A program made the translations under genes and the position numbers. This document shows, piece by piece, positions 26,300-34,173 of a stretch of DNA of 64,000 bases (position 1 is its first letter; each line of letters starts with the position of its first letter). This stretch comes from Streptomyces sp. MH60 (GTDB lineage Bacteria > Actinomycetota > Actinomycetes > Streptomycetales > Streptomycetaceae). The notes beneath the pieces were generated by a model that had not been told where the DNA came from, did no database searches, and saw only the letters and a list, made by a program, of their open reading frames with translations. Location: NCBI RefSeq assembly GCF_002939385.1, contig NZ_MULI01000024.1:24792-88791 (forward strand), given 5' to 3'.

Positions 26300-27478
26300 A
26301 TGGGTGAAATATGGATCAAGGAAGCGGAGAGGCTGGGGGACGGCGACATCGGCGGATCGATGGACACCCCGTCGGCTCCGCCCCGTGTCGTCTGGCACAC
26401 CACGGAGAGCGGGGCGGGGGACGCGGCCTTCAACGCCGTCGGCTCGTACCTCAGCCGCGCGGCGTCGGAGCCGCACATCCTCTACGACCCCGTCACTGAC
26501 CGCATCGGACAGTACGGCCCGCTGAACGAGAGCGCGCGTGCTCTGCGGAACGACGGGTCGACGAGGACGAACCGCACCGGCCGCGTCTGTATCCAGATTG
26601 AGGTACTGGCCCGCGCCAGCAAGCCCTTCACCGACTACTGGAAGCCCGGCCCGAACTTCAAGGCCCTCATGCGTGCGATCCGCTCGTGGGGTGTTCCGGA
26701 CACCTGGCCCGCCGGCTCCTGCGCTCCCGGCGCCTCCCGTCCCCGCACCACGTGGGCGACGCGGGGCGGGCACTACGGCCACTGCCACATCCCGGGCAAC
26801 GACCACTGGGACCCGGGCAACATCGACCGCAACGCCATCCTGACGGCTGCGGGAGGAAGCGGCAGCGTCCCGCAGGGAGGCTCGTCGGGCGGCAGCTCCG
26901 GCGGCTCGTCCGTCGCCCGCTACCAGGTCACCATCAACGGCCTGAAGTACGGATACGGGGCCTCCGGCTCACACGTGACGGCCGTCGGCAAGGCTCTCGT
27001 CGCGCAGGGCTGCTCCGCCTACTCCGAAGGCCCTGGCCCGAACTGGACGGACGCGGACACCCGCAGCTACCAGAAGTGGCAGCGCAAGCTTGGCTACAGC
27101 GGGAGCGACGCCGACGGAGTCCCCGGCGAGTCGTCCCTGAAGCGCCTCCTGGGTACCCTGCCCGGCGCCTCGAAGCACTCTTCAAAGCCGACCGTCGACC
27201 TGTCCAACGTCGTCGCTGCGGCTCGTCGTGACCCGGGCCTGAAGCAGGGCGGAACGACTCACGCGGCCGACGTCCGCGTCGTCGAGGCGGCCCTGAAGGC
27301 GGAGGGCCTCCTCTCCTCGACCTATGCGTCCGACGGCTCCTTCGGCACTACCACTGTCGCGGCTTACCGCAAGTGGCAGCAGCGCTGCGGCTACTCCGGC
27401 TCCGACGCGGACGGCATCCCGGGCAAGGCGTCGCTGGAGAAGTTGGGCGCGAAGCGCGGCTTCAAGGTCAAGGCGTGA
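26300..27478 (+). CDS. Endolysin: amidase with two peptidoglycan-binding repeats
   Basis: The 392-residue lysin has an N-terminal amidase_2/PGRP domain (V-V-W-H-T-T-E-S near residue 33, then H-Y-G-H-C-H-I-P-G-N-D-H near 157-168, zinc ligands). A Gly/Ser linker joins it to two C-terminal binding repeats sharing K-W-Q-x-x-x-G-Y-S-G-S-D-A-D-G-x-P-G. It hydrolyses the N-acetylmuramoyl-L-alanine bond at lysis. GGAGAGGA supports the ATG at 26300. It has no signal peptide, so export depends on a holin, and two candidates follow. Confidence 0.92.
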   Translation: MGEIWIKEAERLGDGDIGGSMDTPSAPPRVVWHTTESGAGDAAFNAVGSYLSRAASEPHILYDPVTDRIGQYGPLNESARALRNDGSTRTNRTGRVCIQIEVLARASKPFTDYWKPGPNFKALMRAIRSWGVPDTWPAGSCAPGASRPRTTWATRGGHYGHCHIPGNDHWDPGNIDRNAILTAAGGSGSVPQGGSSGGSSGGSSVARYQVTINGLKYGYGASGSHVTAVGKALVAQGCSAYSEGPGPNWTDADTRSYQKWQRKLGYSGSDADGVPGESSLKRLLGTLPGASKHSSKPTVDLSNVVAAARRDPGLKQGGTTHAADVRVVEAALKAEGLLSSTYASDGSFGTTTVAAYRKWQQRCGYSGSDADGIPGKASLEKLGAKRGFKVKA

Positions 27479-27485
27479 GTGCCTC

Positions 27486-27785
27486 ATGGAAGTGCTGATC
27501 GCCATCATCGGCGCCCTTGGCGTCGTGGGAGCGGCGGCAGTGGCGGCCCTCATCCCCCTCATCACGCGCCGTACCCGCGGCGCAGTGGAGGCGGAGGGGG
27601 CCGTCACCCGGGAGGCCGTGGCGGACACCGTCGCGGCCCTCGGGGCGCAGCTCAATGCCCGTATCGACGACGTTCGCGACGACATGGACGACGTCCGCGA
27701 AAACCTCTCACGCGTCCGTGAGTGGCAGGCCGGCCACGACGCCGAACATCTGCTCATCGGGCGTCCCGACACACGAGGAGAATGA
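27486..27785 (+). CDS. Holin-like membrane protein (DUF2746-like)
   Basis: The 99-residue protein has one N-terminal membrane span (residues 3-25, I-A-I-I-G-A-L-G-V-V-G), a basic R-R-T-R stop-transfer and a coiled-coil tail. This is the form of single-span holins or lysis accessory proteins found after actinophage lysins. Confidence 0.7.
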   Translation: MEVLIAIIGALGVVGAAAVAALIPLITRRTRGAVEAEGAVTREAVADTVAALGAQLNARIDDVRDDMDDVRENLSRVREWQAGHDAEHLLIGRPDTRGE

Positions 27786-28724
27786 ATGGCCATCCCCGAA
27801 GGCATCGCGACGGTCGCCGTCACGGGCCGATACATCCGCCCTGACGGGACTCCGCTGTCGGGGACGGTCAGCTTTACCCCTCCCGCGCGCCTGACCTTCC
27901 CCGACGCCGACACGATCAGCGCGGGCGCTGCAACGGTGGCGCTGGACGCCGATGGCGCCTTCTTCGTCAGCCTCATCGCCACCGACGTTCCCGGTATGCA
28001 GCCGGAGGACTGGACGTACACCGTCACGGAGAAGATGGGCAAGGCGCCAGAGCGCACTTACGCCATCGTGCTGCCCTCCGCCACGCCGTCCGTCGACCTG
28101 GCGGACATCGCACCGGCCAACCCGGCGGACGGAGAGTACGTCCTCGTTACCGGACCTGCGGGGAAGGACGGGTCGAAGATTTACAGCGGCACCGGAGCCC
28201 CCGCGACGGGGACCGGCGTCGACGGTGACTACTACGTCGACACGACCTCTGGCGCTGTGACGCTCTACGGCCCGAAGGCAGGCGGGGTATGGCCGTCGAC
28301 GGGCGTTGTGCTGGGGAGTGGCAATCTCGTCACGTCGGTCAACACCAAGACGGGAGCGGTGACACTGACCGCCTCCGACGTCGGCGCAGTGCCCATCGCC
28401 GGCGGTACCGCAACGGGGCCTGTGAACATTCAGCCGACATCAGGCAACGCCCTCACGGCGTTTGGATCGACGGACCCCGCAACGTACTTCCGCGTGACCG
28501 CCGAAGGCCACCCGTACAGCAATAGCCTTCGGCCCACCTTCTACAACATCGGCATCGGCGACACCCTGGCCCCCTTCGGCGGAGGCAAGTTCGTGCTCGG
28601 TCTGAAGAACGTTCTCACGGTCCCCACGGGAACGCCGGGCAACGGCGGCATCCTCTACGCCGAAGGCGGAGCGTTGAAGTTCCGGGGCGGCAACGGCACC
28701 GTGACGACCATCGCCCCCGCCTAA
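27786..28724 (+). CDS. Tail fibre / receptor-binding protein with collagen-like segment
   Basis: The 312-residue protein has an N-terminal beta domain (V-T-G-R-Y-I-R-P-D-G-T-P-L). A short G-P-A-G-K-D-G stretch near residue 125 follows, then a G-D-Y-Y-V-D-T shaft and a glycine-rich C-terminus ending T-I-A-P-A. A fibre inside the lysis cassette is common in actinophages. The host receptor is unknown. Confidence 0.72.
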   Translation: MAIPEGIATVAVTGRYIRPDGTPLSGTVSFTPPARLTFPDADTISAGAATVALDADGAFFVSLIATDVPGMQPEDWTYTVTEKMGKAPERTYAIVLPSATPSVDLADIAPANPADGEYVLVTGPAGKDGSKIYSGTGAPATGTGVDGDYYVDTTSGAVTLYGPKAGGVWPSTGVVLGSGNLVTSVNTKTGAVTLTASDVGAVPIAGGTATGPVNIQPTSGNALTAFGSTDPATYFRVTAEGHPYSNSLRPTFYNIGIGDTLAPFGGGKFVLGLKNVLTVPTGTPGNGGILYAEGGALKFRGGNGTVTTIAPA

Positions 28725-28739
28725 AAATCTCCACCCCTC

Positions 28740-28771
28740 AGCGTCACATCCACCCCGGATTACGACACAAC
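28740..28771 (+). promoter_or_regulatory. Bipartite element A, copy 2
   Basis: AGCGTCACAT (28740-28749), spacer CCACCCC, then GGATTACGACACAAC (28757-28771). It precedes the dNMP kinase and holin unit by 33 bases. Confidence 0.6.
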
Positions 28772-28804
28772 CAAGGTGTCAGGACGCAGAGGGGATGAGG
28801 ACGC

Positions 28805-29407
28805 ATGAACATCGGCATCATCGGCCGCGCCAGGGCCGGCAAGGACACCGCCGGCAAGTGGCTCGTCGACAACCGCGGGTACCGGCGGGTCGCATTCGCG
28901 GACGCGCTGAAGGAAGCGGCGCTGAAGGTGGACCCGGCTATCCCGTTTCCGCGAAGGTGCCCCGGGCAGGAGGAGCGGCTCGTCATGCGACTGTCGGAGG
29001 TCGTTACCACCTACGGGTGGGAGAGAGGCAAGGATCTCACTCCTGAGGTCCGCCGCTTCCTCCAGGAACTCGGAGCCGCCGTCCGCGACATCGACGAGGA
29101 CTTCTGGCTCCGCGCCGCCATGAAGAAGGTGGTGGAGGCCAACGACGCGAGCGTCCCTGCGGTCATCACCGACGTCAGGTACCCGAACGAAGCGGCCTCC
29201 CTCAAGCGTGCGGGCTTCCACCTGGTCTACATCGACCGCCCCGGCGTTCCGCAGATGGACCACGCGTCGGAGAACTCCCTCACGTCGACGGACGCGCAGT
29301 ACTACGTCCTCAATGCTGGCACCGTGAGTGACCTGCACGAGGACATGGAGTTCATCGCGGACAACATCACCGACGCGGAGTCCCGCCGCTTCGCCATGAA
29401 GTTCTAA
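28805..29407 (+). CDS. Deoxynucleoside monophosphate kinase
   Basis: The 200-residue P-loop kinase has the Walker A G-R-A-R-A-G-K-D-T (residues 7-15), the F-A-D-A-L-K-E-A substrate helix and D-V-R-Y-P-N-E-A, as in phage dNMP kinases (T4 gp1-like). It converts dNMP to dNDP to feed phage DNA synthesis. It is under its own element A rather than in the replication block. Confidence 0.85.
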   Translation: MNIGIIGRARAGKDTAGKWLVDNRGYRRVAFADALKEAALKVDPAIPFPRRCPGQEERLVMRLSEVVTTYGWERGKDLTPEVRRFLQELGAAVRDIDEDFWLRAAMKKVVEANDASVPAVITDVRYPNEAASLKRAGFHLVYIDRPGVPQMDHASENSLTSTDAQYYVLNAGTVSDLHEDMEFIADNITDAESRRFAMKF

Positions 29408-29419
29408 CGAAAGGTACTC

Positions 29420-29665
29420 ATGCCCCAGCGCTTCTGGTCCTACCTCAACCGCCTCTACCTCCGCGGCCTCGTCGCCCTCCAGATCTTCGCCGCGCAGGAG
29501 CCCGTGCGACTCCGCGCGGCCCTGACGTCGGCCGTGATCGCCCTGACGGTCGTCTTCCCCGCCATCGACGCCGGCACGGCGGAGACGATCGGCGCCGTCG
29601 GCGTCGTGGCGCTGCCGCTCCTCGTCGGCGAGAGCGCGCGGCGGAAGGTGACGCCGACGGAGTAG
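29420..29665 (+). CDS. Two-span holin candidate
   Basis: The 81-residue protein has two hydrophobic segments (about 32-50 and 56-70) and a charged C-terminus (S-A-R-R-K-V-T-P-T-E). It lies near the lysin and before a strong terminator. Together with 27486-27785 it may form the pore that releases the endolysin. Confidence 0.72.
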   Translation: MPQRFWSYLNRLYLRGLVALQIFAAQEPVRLRAALTSAVIALTVVFPAIDAGTAETIGAVGVVALPLLVGESARRKVTPTE

Positions 29666-29680
29666 GACGCGCAGTATCGA

Positions 29681-29724
29681 AGCCCCCTGTCATCCCACGT
29701 ATTGGGACGGCAGGGGGCTTTTTG
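29681..29724 (+). terminator. Strong intrinsic terminator closing the late region
   Basis: AGCCCCCTG (29681-29689) pairs with CAGGGGGCT (29711-29719). An inner TCCCA/TGGGA pairing and a TTTTTG tract follow. Confidence 0.92.
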
Positions 29725-29819
29725 TGTTTGTGGGGAAGTTAGCTATTCGGACGCACATTCGGTTTACATCGACGGACCCCGTGCCCGCGCAGGTTGACAC
29801 GCGACACGTGCAAGATGCA

Positions 29820-29838
29820 CGCGTAAAACGACTCACGC
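29820..29838 (+). repeat. 20-bp palindrome repeat, copy 1
   Basis: CGCGTAAAACGACTCACGC. It lies in the intergenic region between the late terminator and the SprT-like promoter. It is the only copy not next to a stop codon or within a reading frame. Confidence 0.8.
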
Positions 29839-29857
29839 CTTGACTGATTCTTGAGAG

Positions 29858-29885
29858 GTGGGGTGGCCGACATACCTCCTATACT
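29858..29885 (+). promoter_or_regulatory. Leaderless promoter with overlapping diverged operator
   Basis: The -10 TATACT (29880-29885) puts the start point on the ATG at 29893, so the mRNA should be leaderless. Just upstream, GTGGGGTGGCCGACATACC (29858-29876) matches the 19-bp palindrome at 54340 in 15 of 19 positions. Sequences 29725-29819 show nothing else. Confidence 0.55.
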
Positions 29886-29892
29886 CCGCGGC

Positions 29893-30519
29893 ATGCCGAC
29901 CTCACCCGGCCCTCTACTGTCCGCCCTCGACTCCCTATGGGAGCGCCTGAGGACCCGCATAGAGGAGCTGCCACCAATCAATCCCGTCATCTCACCCACG
30001 ACCCGACTACTGGACCACGGGCCTACCCGCTGGGCCCGGGACGAGGACGGACGAGTCTCCGGCCTCGTCGTCACCGCAGACACGCTCCAGGGAGGCCCTG
30101 ACGTCCTCCTGGAGACCGTCCTTCACGACGCCGCCCATCTGCTCTGTTGGTGCCGCGGAGTCGACGACACGACCATGCACGGCGTCTACCACAACCAGAA
30201 TTTCCTAGCGGCTGCGGAGGAGGTGGGACTCGAATGGCCCGAAGGGGCGAAGCGGCTTCAAGGGAAGGGCTACCACGCCCCTGTCCTTTCGGCGGAGACC
30301 AGGGAGTACCACGCACAGAGCCTCAGGGAGCTGGAGGAGGCTATCCCCCTCGTCCTCCCTCATCTGGAGCTACCGCCGACGTCGAACCGGGGACGAGTCG
30401 ACCGGCTGACCTACGCATGCAAGTGCGATTCGCCTAGGCGTTTCCGCATCTCTCGCACCGTGGCCGCGCAAGGCGGAATCACGTGCAACGTCTGTGGGCA
30501 CGAATTCGCGCCGGAGTGA
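29893..30519 (+). CDS. SprT-like zinc metalloprotease domain protein
   Basis: The 208-residue protein has H-D-A-A-H-L-L-C-W near residue 77, a variant of the HExxH metal site with D in place of E. A later N-Q-N-F segment and a C-terminal zinc ribbon (C-K-C ... C-N-V-C-G-H-E-F) complete the SprT pattern. SprT-family domains process DNA-bound proteins. The gene is first in the middle region, is probably leaderless, and has an operator-like site in its promoter. These are traits of lysogeny genes. The catalytic E-to-D change may mean altered or lost protease activity. Confidence 0.75.
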   Translation: MPTSPGPLLSALDSLWERLRTRIEELPPINPVISPTTRLLDHGPTRWARDEDGRVSGLVVTADTLQGGPDVLLETVLHDAAHLLCWCRGVDDTTMHGVYHNQNFLAAAEEVGLEWPEGAKRLQGKGYHAPVLSAETREYHAQSLRELEEAIPLVLPHLELPPTSNRGRVDRLTYACKCDSPRRFRISRTVAAQGGITCNVCGHEFAPE

Positions 30520-30611
30520 TCAAGCAGAAGTACCGTGGGGTAAGGTCTACTCGTTGTCAGTGCTTCACGGTACTCTGCCAACGGCAGACGTGCGTCTAGG
30601 GAGAGGTCGAA

Positions 30612-31385
30612 ATGAGCCCGAAGGAAGTTGCCCGACTGCGCGACGGCGAAGTGACGCACGTCGACGCTGCGAGCGCCCAGGCTCTCGACCTCGAAGCCAT
30701 TGAGAACGACGCGACGTCGGCGCTCATCGCACGCGGCGCTGCCTATGCGCGTGAGTACGCCGCCATCGAGGACAAGGCGGAGATCCTCGCGAAGAACATC
30801 GGCGTCGTCCTCATCGCGTTGCGCAAGCGGCATGACGACTGGCTAGGGCGTTCGTACCCGTACCGTCAGGACGTCGCGGAGGTCTACCGGGCGGCCAACA
30901 TCCACGACAGGGCGCAACTAACACGAGTCCAGGCCAACGTGAGGTACCACGTTGGCAACATGCTCAGGCGCCACCTAACGCCCCGGGAACTGAAGGCGCT
31001 GGAGTTGAACGAAGCGTCTCCGCTGGAGCGGCAACAGGACCGACGGGCCACTGACGCAACTATTCTCCGTGCGACAAAGGTGTCCGCGGAGGTGACGGCC
31101 TCGACTCCGAAGACGTCGCAGGTGACGAAGAAGCCTTCAAAGGGTGGCCAGACAGAGATCGTCCCCACGCAGGCCGGCGGACCCGGCACAGGCGTCAAGG
31201 CGACGGCCGACCATCTCCGCCTGGCCCACGTCGCTGCCTCCATCGTCGGTCAACTCGACGTCGATGTGATCGCCGGACATATGACCGATGGACAGCGTGC
31301 CAAACTTGACGAGGAGCTTGCGGAGCTGGAGCGCACCGTCCGCCGGCTGCGCCGCCACGTGAAAACCCGCAGGTCAGAGGGCTGA
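30612..31385 (+). CDS. Unidentified helical protein, candidate phage regulator
   Basis: The 257-residue protein is almost wholly helical. Residues 85-135 contain Y-R-Q-D-V-A-E-V-Y-R-A-A-N-I and R-R-H-L-T-P-R-E-L, which could form a helix-turn-helix. A Lys/Thr linker (155-185) and a basic helical C-terminus (R-R-L-R-R-H-V-K-T-R) follow. A GGGAGAGG site precedes the ATG. It lies between the SprT-like gene and the giant hairpin, the region where a repressor would be expected. I recognise no family, so the regulator idea is inference. Confidence 0.6.
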   Translation: MSPKEVARLRDGEVTHVDAASAQALDLEAIENDATSALIARGAAYAREYAAIEDKAEILAKNIGVVLIALRKRHDDWLGRSYPYRQDVAEVYRAANIHDRAQLTRVQANVRYHVGNMLRRHLTPRELKALELNEASPLERQQDRRATDATILRATKVSAEVTASTPKTSQVTKKPSKGGQTEIVPTQAGGPGTGVKATADHLRLAHVAASIVGQLDVDVIAGHMTDGQRAKLDEELAELERTVRRLRRHVKTRRSEG

Positions 31386-31432
31386 TCCGCCTCCTCGTCG
31401 ACCAGCCTCCCCGCCCTCCGCAGGTCAGACTC

Positions 31433-31527
31433 CAGGCCAAAGTGTCGAACTAACCCCCTACTTTCACTTTTCTCTACACGCGTTAGAGAGAAATTGAAAA
31501 CAGGGGTTAGTTCGACACTTTGGCCTG
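31433..31527. repeat. AT-rich giant hairpin element, copy 2 (perfect 25-bp arms)
   Basis: The arms 31433-31457 and 31503-31527 are perfectly complementary over 25 bp, starting CAGGCCAAAG and ending CTTTGGCCTG. The 45-base interior continues the stem with tttca/tgaaa and ttctct/agagaa pairs around an acacgcgtt loop. Compared with copy 1, inner-stem differences tend to keep pairing. It lies 44 bases before an element A. Confidence 0.88.
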
Positions 31528-31570
31528 CGGTCTGTCCAGGGGGAGGATGCGCGGAAGATCTTCGACGTCC

Positions 31571-31602
31571 AGCGTCACATCCGGCCCCGATTACGACATA
31601 AC
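31571..31602 (+). promoter_or_regulatory. Bipartite element A, copy 3
   Basis: AGCGTCACAT, CCGGCCC, CGATTACGACATAAC. It is identical over all 32 bases to the copy at 38691 and precedes the RecB-like nuclease operon by 39 bases. Confidence 0.62.
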
Positions 31603-31641
31603 TCATGTGTAAGCCACTGACGGACAGCACATGGAGGCCAC

Positions 31642-32445
31642 ATGGCCGGAGTGAGTACGATCAAACGCGGGGGGTCCCGCTTCTACATCGATCCCGACGA
31701 CGGGGACATCAAGGTTCCTGGCGTGACGAGCGTTGTGGGCCAACTGCCCAAAGACTTCCTGACCTTCTGGGCGGCGAAGGAGGCGGCACAGGCGGCCGTC
31801 GAGAACTGGGACATCGTCTCCCAGCTCATACAACGGGACCCGAAGGGCGCGGAGGACTACCTCAAGTCGGCCCACCGCCGGAAGAGCAAGGCGGCGACGG
31901 ACCTGGGGTCTGCGGCGCACGACTACTTCGAGCGCCTGGCGCGTGGGGAGGTCATCAACGACCGTCACGTCCACGTGGACGTGAAGCAGCACGTCAGGCA
32001 CTTCCGTGAGTTTCTCGACGAGGTACAGCCAGAGTTCCTCTACCTGGAGGAAACCATCTGGCACGACACCCACAAGGTGGCAGGCTCGTTCGATGCCATC
32101 GCCAAGGTGGACGGCGACCTCGTTGTGCTGGACTGGAAGACGAGTAAGGCCGTCTACGATTCTGTAGCTCTCCAGCTCAGCGCCTACCGCTACGCCGACC
32201 GCATCATCCTCGCGGAGACGGGGGAGTCGGTCCCCATGCCGGAGCTTGCTGGCGGTGCCGTTCTCCACGTCCGTCCGGAGGGGTGGTCCTTCGTTCCGGT
32301 CAAGTGCGATCGGGAGGTGTTCGACACCTTCCTTGCCCTGCGCAAGGTCTTCGACTGGGAGACGGCGGGGAAGAAGAAGGTCGTCGGCAAGCCCATCGCG
32401 CAGGGTGGCGAGCGGCAGACGGGGACTGCGAGGCGGGCGGCGTGA
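31642..32445 (+). CDS. RecB/Cas4-like PD-(D/E)XK exonuclease
   Basis: The 267-residue nuclease has the family signature: an early G-S-A-A-H-D helix (residue 90), then G-S-F-D-A-I-A-K and L-V-V-L-D-W-K-T-S-K (catalytic D...DxK near 153-170) and Q-L-S-A-Y (about 180). Phage enzymes of this class resect DNA ends for recombination. It opens the long early operon and is overlapped by the next gene. Confidence 0.82.
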   Translation: MAGVSTIKRGGSRFYIDPDDGDIKVPGVTSVVGQLPKDFLTFWAAKEAAQAAVENWDIVSQLIQRDPKGAEDYLKSAHRRKSKAATDLGSAAHDYFERLARGEVINDRHVHVDVKQHVRHFREFLDEVQPEFLYLEETIWHDTHKVAGSFDAIAKVDGDLVVLDWKTSKAVYDSVALQLSAYRYADRIILAETGESVPMPELAGGAVLHVRPEGWSFVPVKCDREVFDTFLALRKVFDWETAGKKKVVGKPIAQGGERQTGTARRAA

Positions 32446-32906
32446 GGGCGCGCTATGAGGTCACCTACAACCGCAACGACACTGTCGACCTGAAGCTGAG
32501 CGGCGTCACGATACTGGGGTACGAGCAATCCGACCCGGAGCGCAGCGACGATCACGTGTCGCTGGGCATGTCGGCGGACGCGTTCGAGTTCCTCACGGGG
32601 GACAAGGTCCGCACGCACCTGAAGTCCTCTCTCGACGACGCTCTGAATCAGGTACAGCGGCTGAGCGACGAGCGTGACCTCTGGAAGTCCCTCGCCGAAC
32701 GCCAGGACAACACCGCCCCGCTCCGTATGGAGCTGAGTACCGTCAAGCGTGATCGCGACTTCTGGCGTAGTCGCTTCGAGGGCGCGCAGGCGAACGCGGA
32801 GTACGTCCGGGAGCAGTACGGGCATCCGGACGAAGTGGATGAGCTGAAGGCCGTCATCGTCAGCCAGGCCCGCGAGATCGCACGACTGAAGGGGGAGAGC
32901 GAGTGA
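32442..32906 (+). CDS. Coiled-coil protein of unknown function
   Basis: The 154-residue product starts at a GTG overlapping the nuclease stop. It has a beta-rich N-terminus and a coiled coil with L-S-D-E-R-D-L-W-K-S-L and L-S-T-V-K-R-D-R-D-F-W repeats. It may be a nuclease partner, judging only by coupling. Confidence 0.62.
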   Translation: MRARYEVTYNRNDTVDLKLSGVTILGYEQSDPERSDDHVSLGMSADAFEFLTGDKVRTHLKSSLDDALNQVQRLSDERDLWKSLAERQDNTAPLRMELSTVKRDRDFWRSRFEGAQANAEYVREQYGHPDEVDELKAVIVSQAREIARLKGESE

Positions 32907-33079
32907 GTAAGTACGGCGAAGGCGTGGAGGAGCCTTACGCCTTCAGCGGCCTCGTGTCCGTTGTAATCGACGAGCCGCTTGGCGAGCGGGCGCAGACGTC
33001 CTTGTCTCCCGACGAGGCCAGGCTCCTGGGGCTCCGGCTGATCAAGACGGCAGACGAAGCGGAGGCGCAGGAATGGTGA
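32903..33079 (+). CDS. Small hypothetical protein
   Basis: The 58-residue product starts at a GTG overlapping the stop upstream (GTGA) and ends overlapping the next ATG. It begins V-S-K-Y-G-E-G and has a helical C-terminus. Coupling at both ends supports a real gene; function unknown. Confidence 0.55.
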   Translation: MSKYGEGVEEPYAFSGLVSVVIDEPLGERAQTSLSPDEARLLGLRLIKTADEAEAQEW

Positions 33080-33297
33080 ACCAACGGCCCAACGGCGCCT
33101 TCATCGCCGGAGCCTGCCTGGGCGCCCTGGCCGTCCTCCCCTTCGAGGCATGGCTCCTGATGCTCGTCCTGGGCGCCGTGCACAGCGTCTTTGCCGTCGT
33201 CCCCGCGATCGGCTTCGGGACGGCAGTCCTGTTCATGGTCGGCTGGAACCTGGGCGGCACGCTGGTGGCGGGTCTGTTCCGTCGTCTGCGCAAGTAG
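33073..33297 (+). CDS. Small membrane protein
   Basis: The 74-residue protein has two or three hydrophobic spans (A-F-I-A-G-A-C-L-G, W-L-L-M-L-V-L-G-A-V, A-V-L-F-M-V-G-W) and a basic C-terminus R-R-L-R-K. It is the last gene before a strong terminator. It could modify the envelope during infection; unknown. Confidence 0.65.
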   Translation: MVNQRPNGAFIAGACLGALAVLPFEAWLLMLVLGAVHSVFAVVPAIGFGTAVLFMVGWNLGGTLVAGLFRRLRK

Positions 33298-33311
33298 CAC
33301 CAGTCACACAC

Positions 33312-33338
33312 GCGGGGCGCCCAATGTGGGCGCCCCGC
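33312..33338 (+). terminator. Hairpin terminator
   Basis: GCGGGGCGCCC (33312-33322), loop aatgt, GGGCGCCCCGC (33328-33338), followed by TT. Confidence 0.88.
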
Positions 33339-33364
33339 TTCGCATGCACACAGGAGGAGAGACC

Positions 33365-33688
33365 ATGACGCTCGGAGAGCTGATTGCCGTCCTGGAGGCG
33401 GAGGACCCCGCCAAGGAAGTCGCACGCGGCTTCACACACCCGCACTCGTACCGCGGGTACTACCGAGATCTTGCCTTCGAACCCGCAGGGCGGACGACCG
33501 TGGGCGAGATGCTGGCCGACGCCTACGCGGCGCTGGGGGAGACCTTCGAAGGCTGGAAGGGCGGCGACTTCACGATGGGCCGCGACACTGACGTGTGGCT
33601 GTCCTACGAGGGCTGTTGCAGCGATGAGGAGATCACGGCGGCGTCTCTGGCTGCCATGCTGGCCAGCATGGCGGAGGCAGCCGCGTGA
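33365..33688 (+). CDS. Conserved-type phage hypothetical protein
   Basis: The 107-residue acidic protein starts M-T-L-G-E-L-I-A-V-L-E-A-E after a strong GGAGGAGAG. It contains H-P-H-S-Y-R-G-Y-Y and T-V-G-E-M-L-A-D-A-Y, a pattern I associate with small actinophage proteins of unknown role. Its stop lies inside palindrome repeat copy 2. Confidence 0.6.
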   Translation: MTLGELIAVLEAEDPAKEVARGFTHPHSYRGYYRDLAFEPAGRTTVGEMLADAYAALGETFEGWKGGDFTMGRDTDVWLSYEGCCSDEEITAASLAAMLASMAEAAA

Positions 33689-33701
33689 AACGACTTACGC
33701 G
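33682..33701 (+). repeat. 20-bp palindrome repeat, copy 2
   Basis: CGCGTGAAACGACTTACGCG. It spans the stop codon of one gene and the GTG start plus first codons (V-K-R-L-T-R) of the next. Confidence 0.85.
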
Positions 33702-33879
33702 ACCGGCCGCCATCGTCCTGGCCCTCGTCGCCGCACTGGCCATGCTCGCGGCCTGCGATGTGGAGGCTCCGGCGGAGCCCTCGTGCTACGAGATCGACAT
33801 CGACCACCCGAAGGCGAAGAAGCCGACCGGCCCGAAGGCCAAGGCGCCCGCCAAGCGGGTCCCGACGAAGAGGAGATGA
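33685..33879 (+). CDS. Small lipoprotein
   Basis: The 64-residue product starts at a GTG inside the palindrome repeat. Its K-R-L-T-R-P basic start, hydrophobic core and lipobox M-L-A-A-C (Cys25) mark a type II signal peptide. The mature part is a short Lys/Pro/Ala-rich tail. It could act at the membrane during infection. Confidence 0.7.
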   Translation: MKRLTRPAAIVLALVAALAMLAACDVEAPAEPSCYEIDIDHPKAKKPTGPKAKAPAKRVPTKRR

Positions 33880-33880
33880 C

Positions 33881-33970
33881 GTGGAAGCCGGCGGAGGCAT
33901 CATCCTGATCATCATCGTTGCCCTGCTTCTGCTCGGAGCGTCGGGCAAGGACTCGGGAGGTAAGCAGTGA
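33881..33970 (+). CDS. 29-residue membrane peptide
   Basis: A GTG start with GAGGAG upstream encodes V-E-A-G-G-G-I-I-L-I-I-I-V-A-L-L-L-L followed by a polar tail. It is a single-span micropeptide coupled to the next gene by a 4-base overlap. Phage micropeptides of this form often modulate membranes; role unknown. Confidence 0.5.
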   Translation: MEAGGGIILIIIVALLLLGASGKDSGGKQ

Positions 33971-34149
33971 CCCTCGAAGAGCACGCCCGCGCCGTCGAGG
34001 GCGCGATCCAGGCGGCTGCGGCTGATGGGTTCTACCTGGACAACGGGCAGGGCAATGGCGTCCGCACGCTGGAGCTGAACCACGTCGACGACCGAGGCGA
34101 CCCACTGAAGTGGGAGACCCTCAGCCTCCCGTACAACCCGATGGACTAG
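33967..34149 (+). CDS. Small hypothetical protein
   Basis: The 60-residue product starts at a GTG overlapping the previous stop. It begins M-T-L-E-E-H-A-R-A-V-E-G and has N-G-Q-G-N-G-V-R-T-L-E. A terminator hairpin follows. Family unknown. Confidence 0.55.
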   Translation: MTLEEHARAVEGAIQAAAADGFYLDNGQGNGVRTLELNHVDDRGDPLKWETLSLPYNPMD

Positions 34150-34173
34150 CACCAACCACACACGCACCACACC

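Noticed and set aside
31642..32445. RecB-like nuclease as Cas4 of a defence system
   Set aside because: There are no cas1/cas2 genes or repeats nearby. Its place at the head of the recombination operon fits a phage exonuclease.
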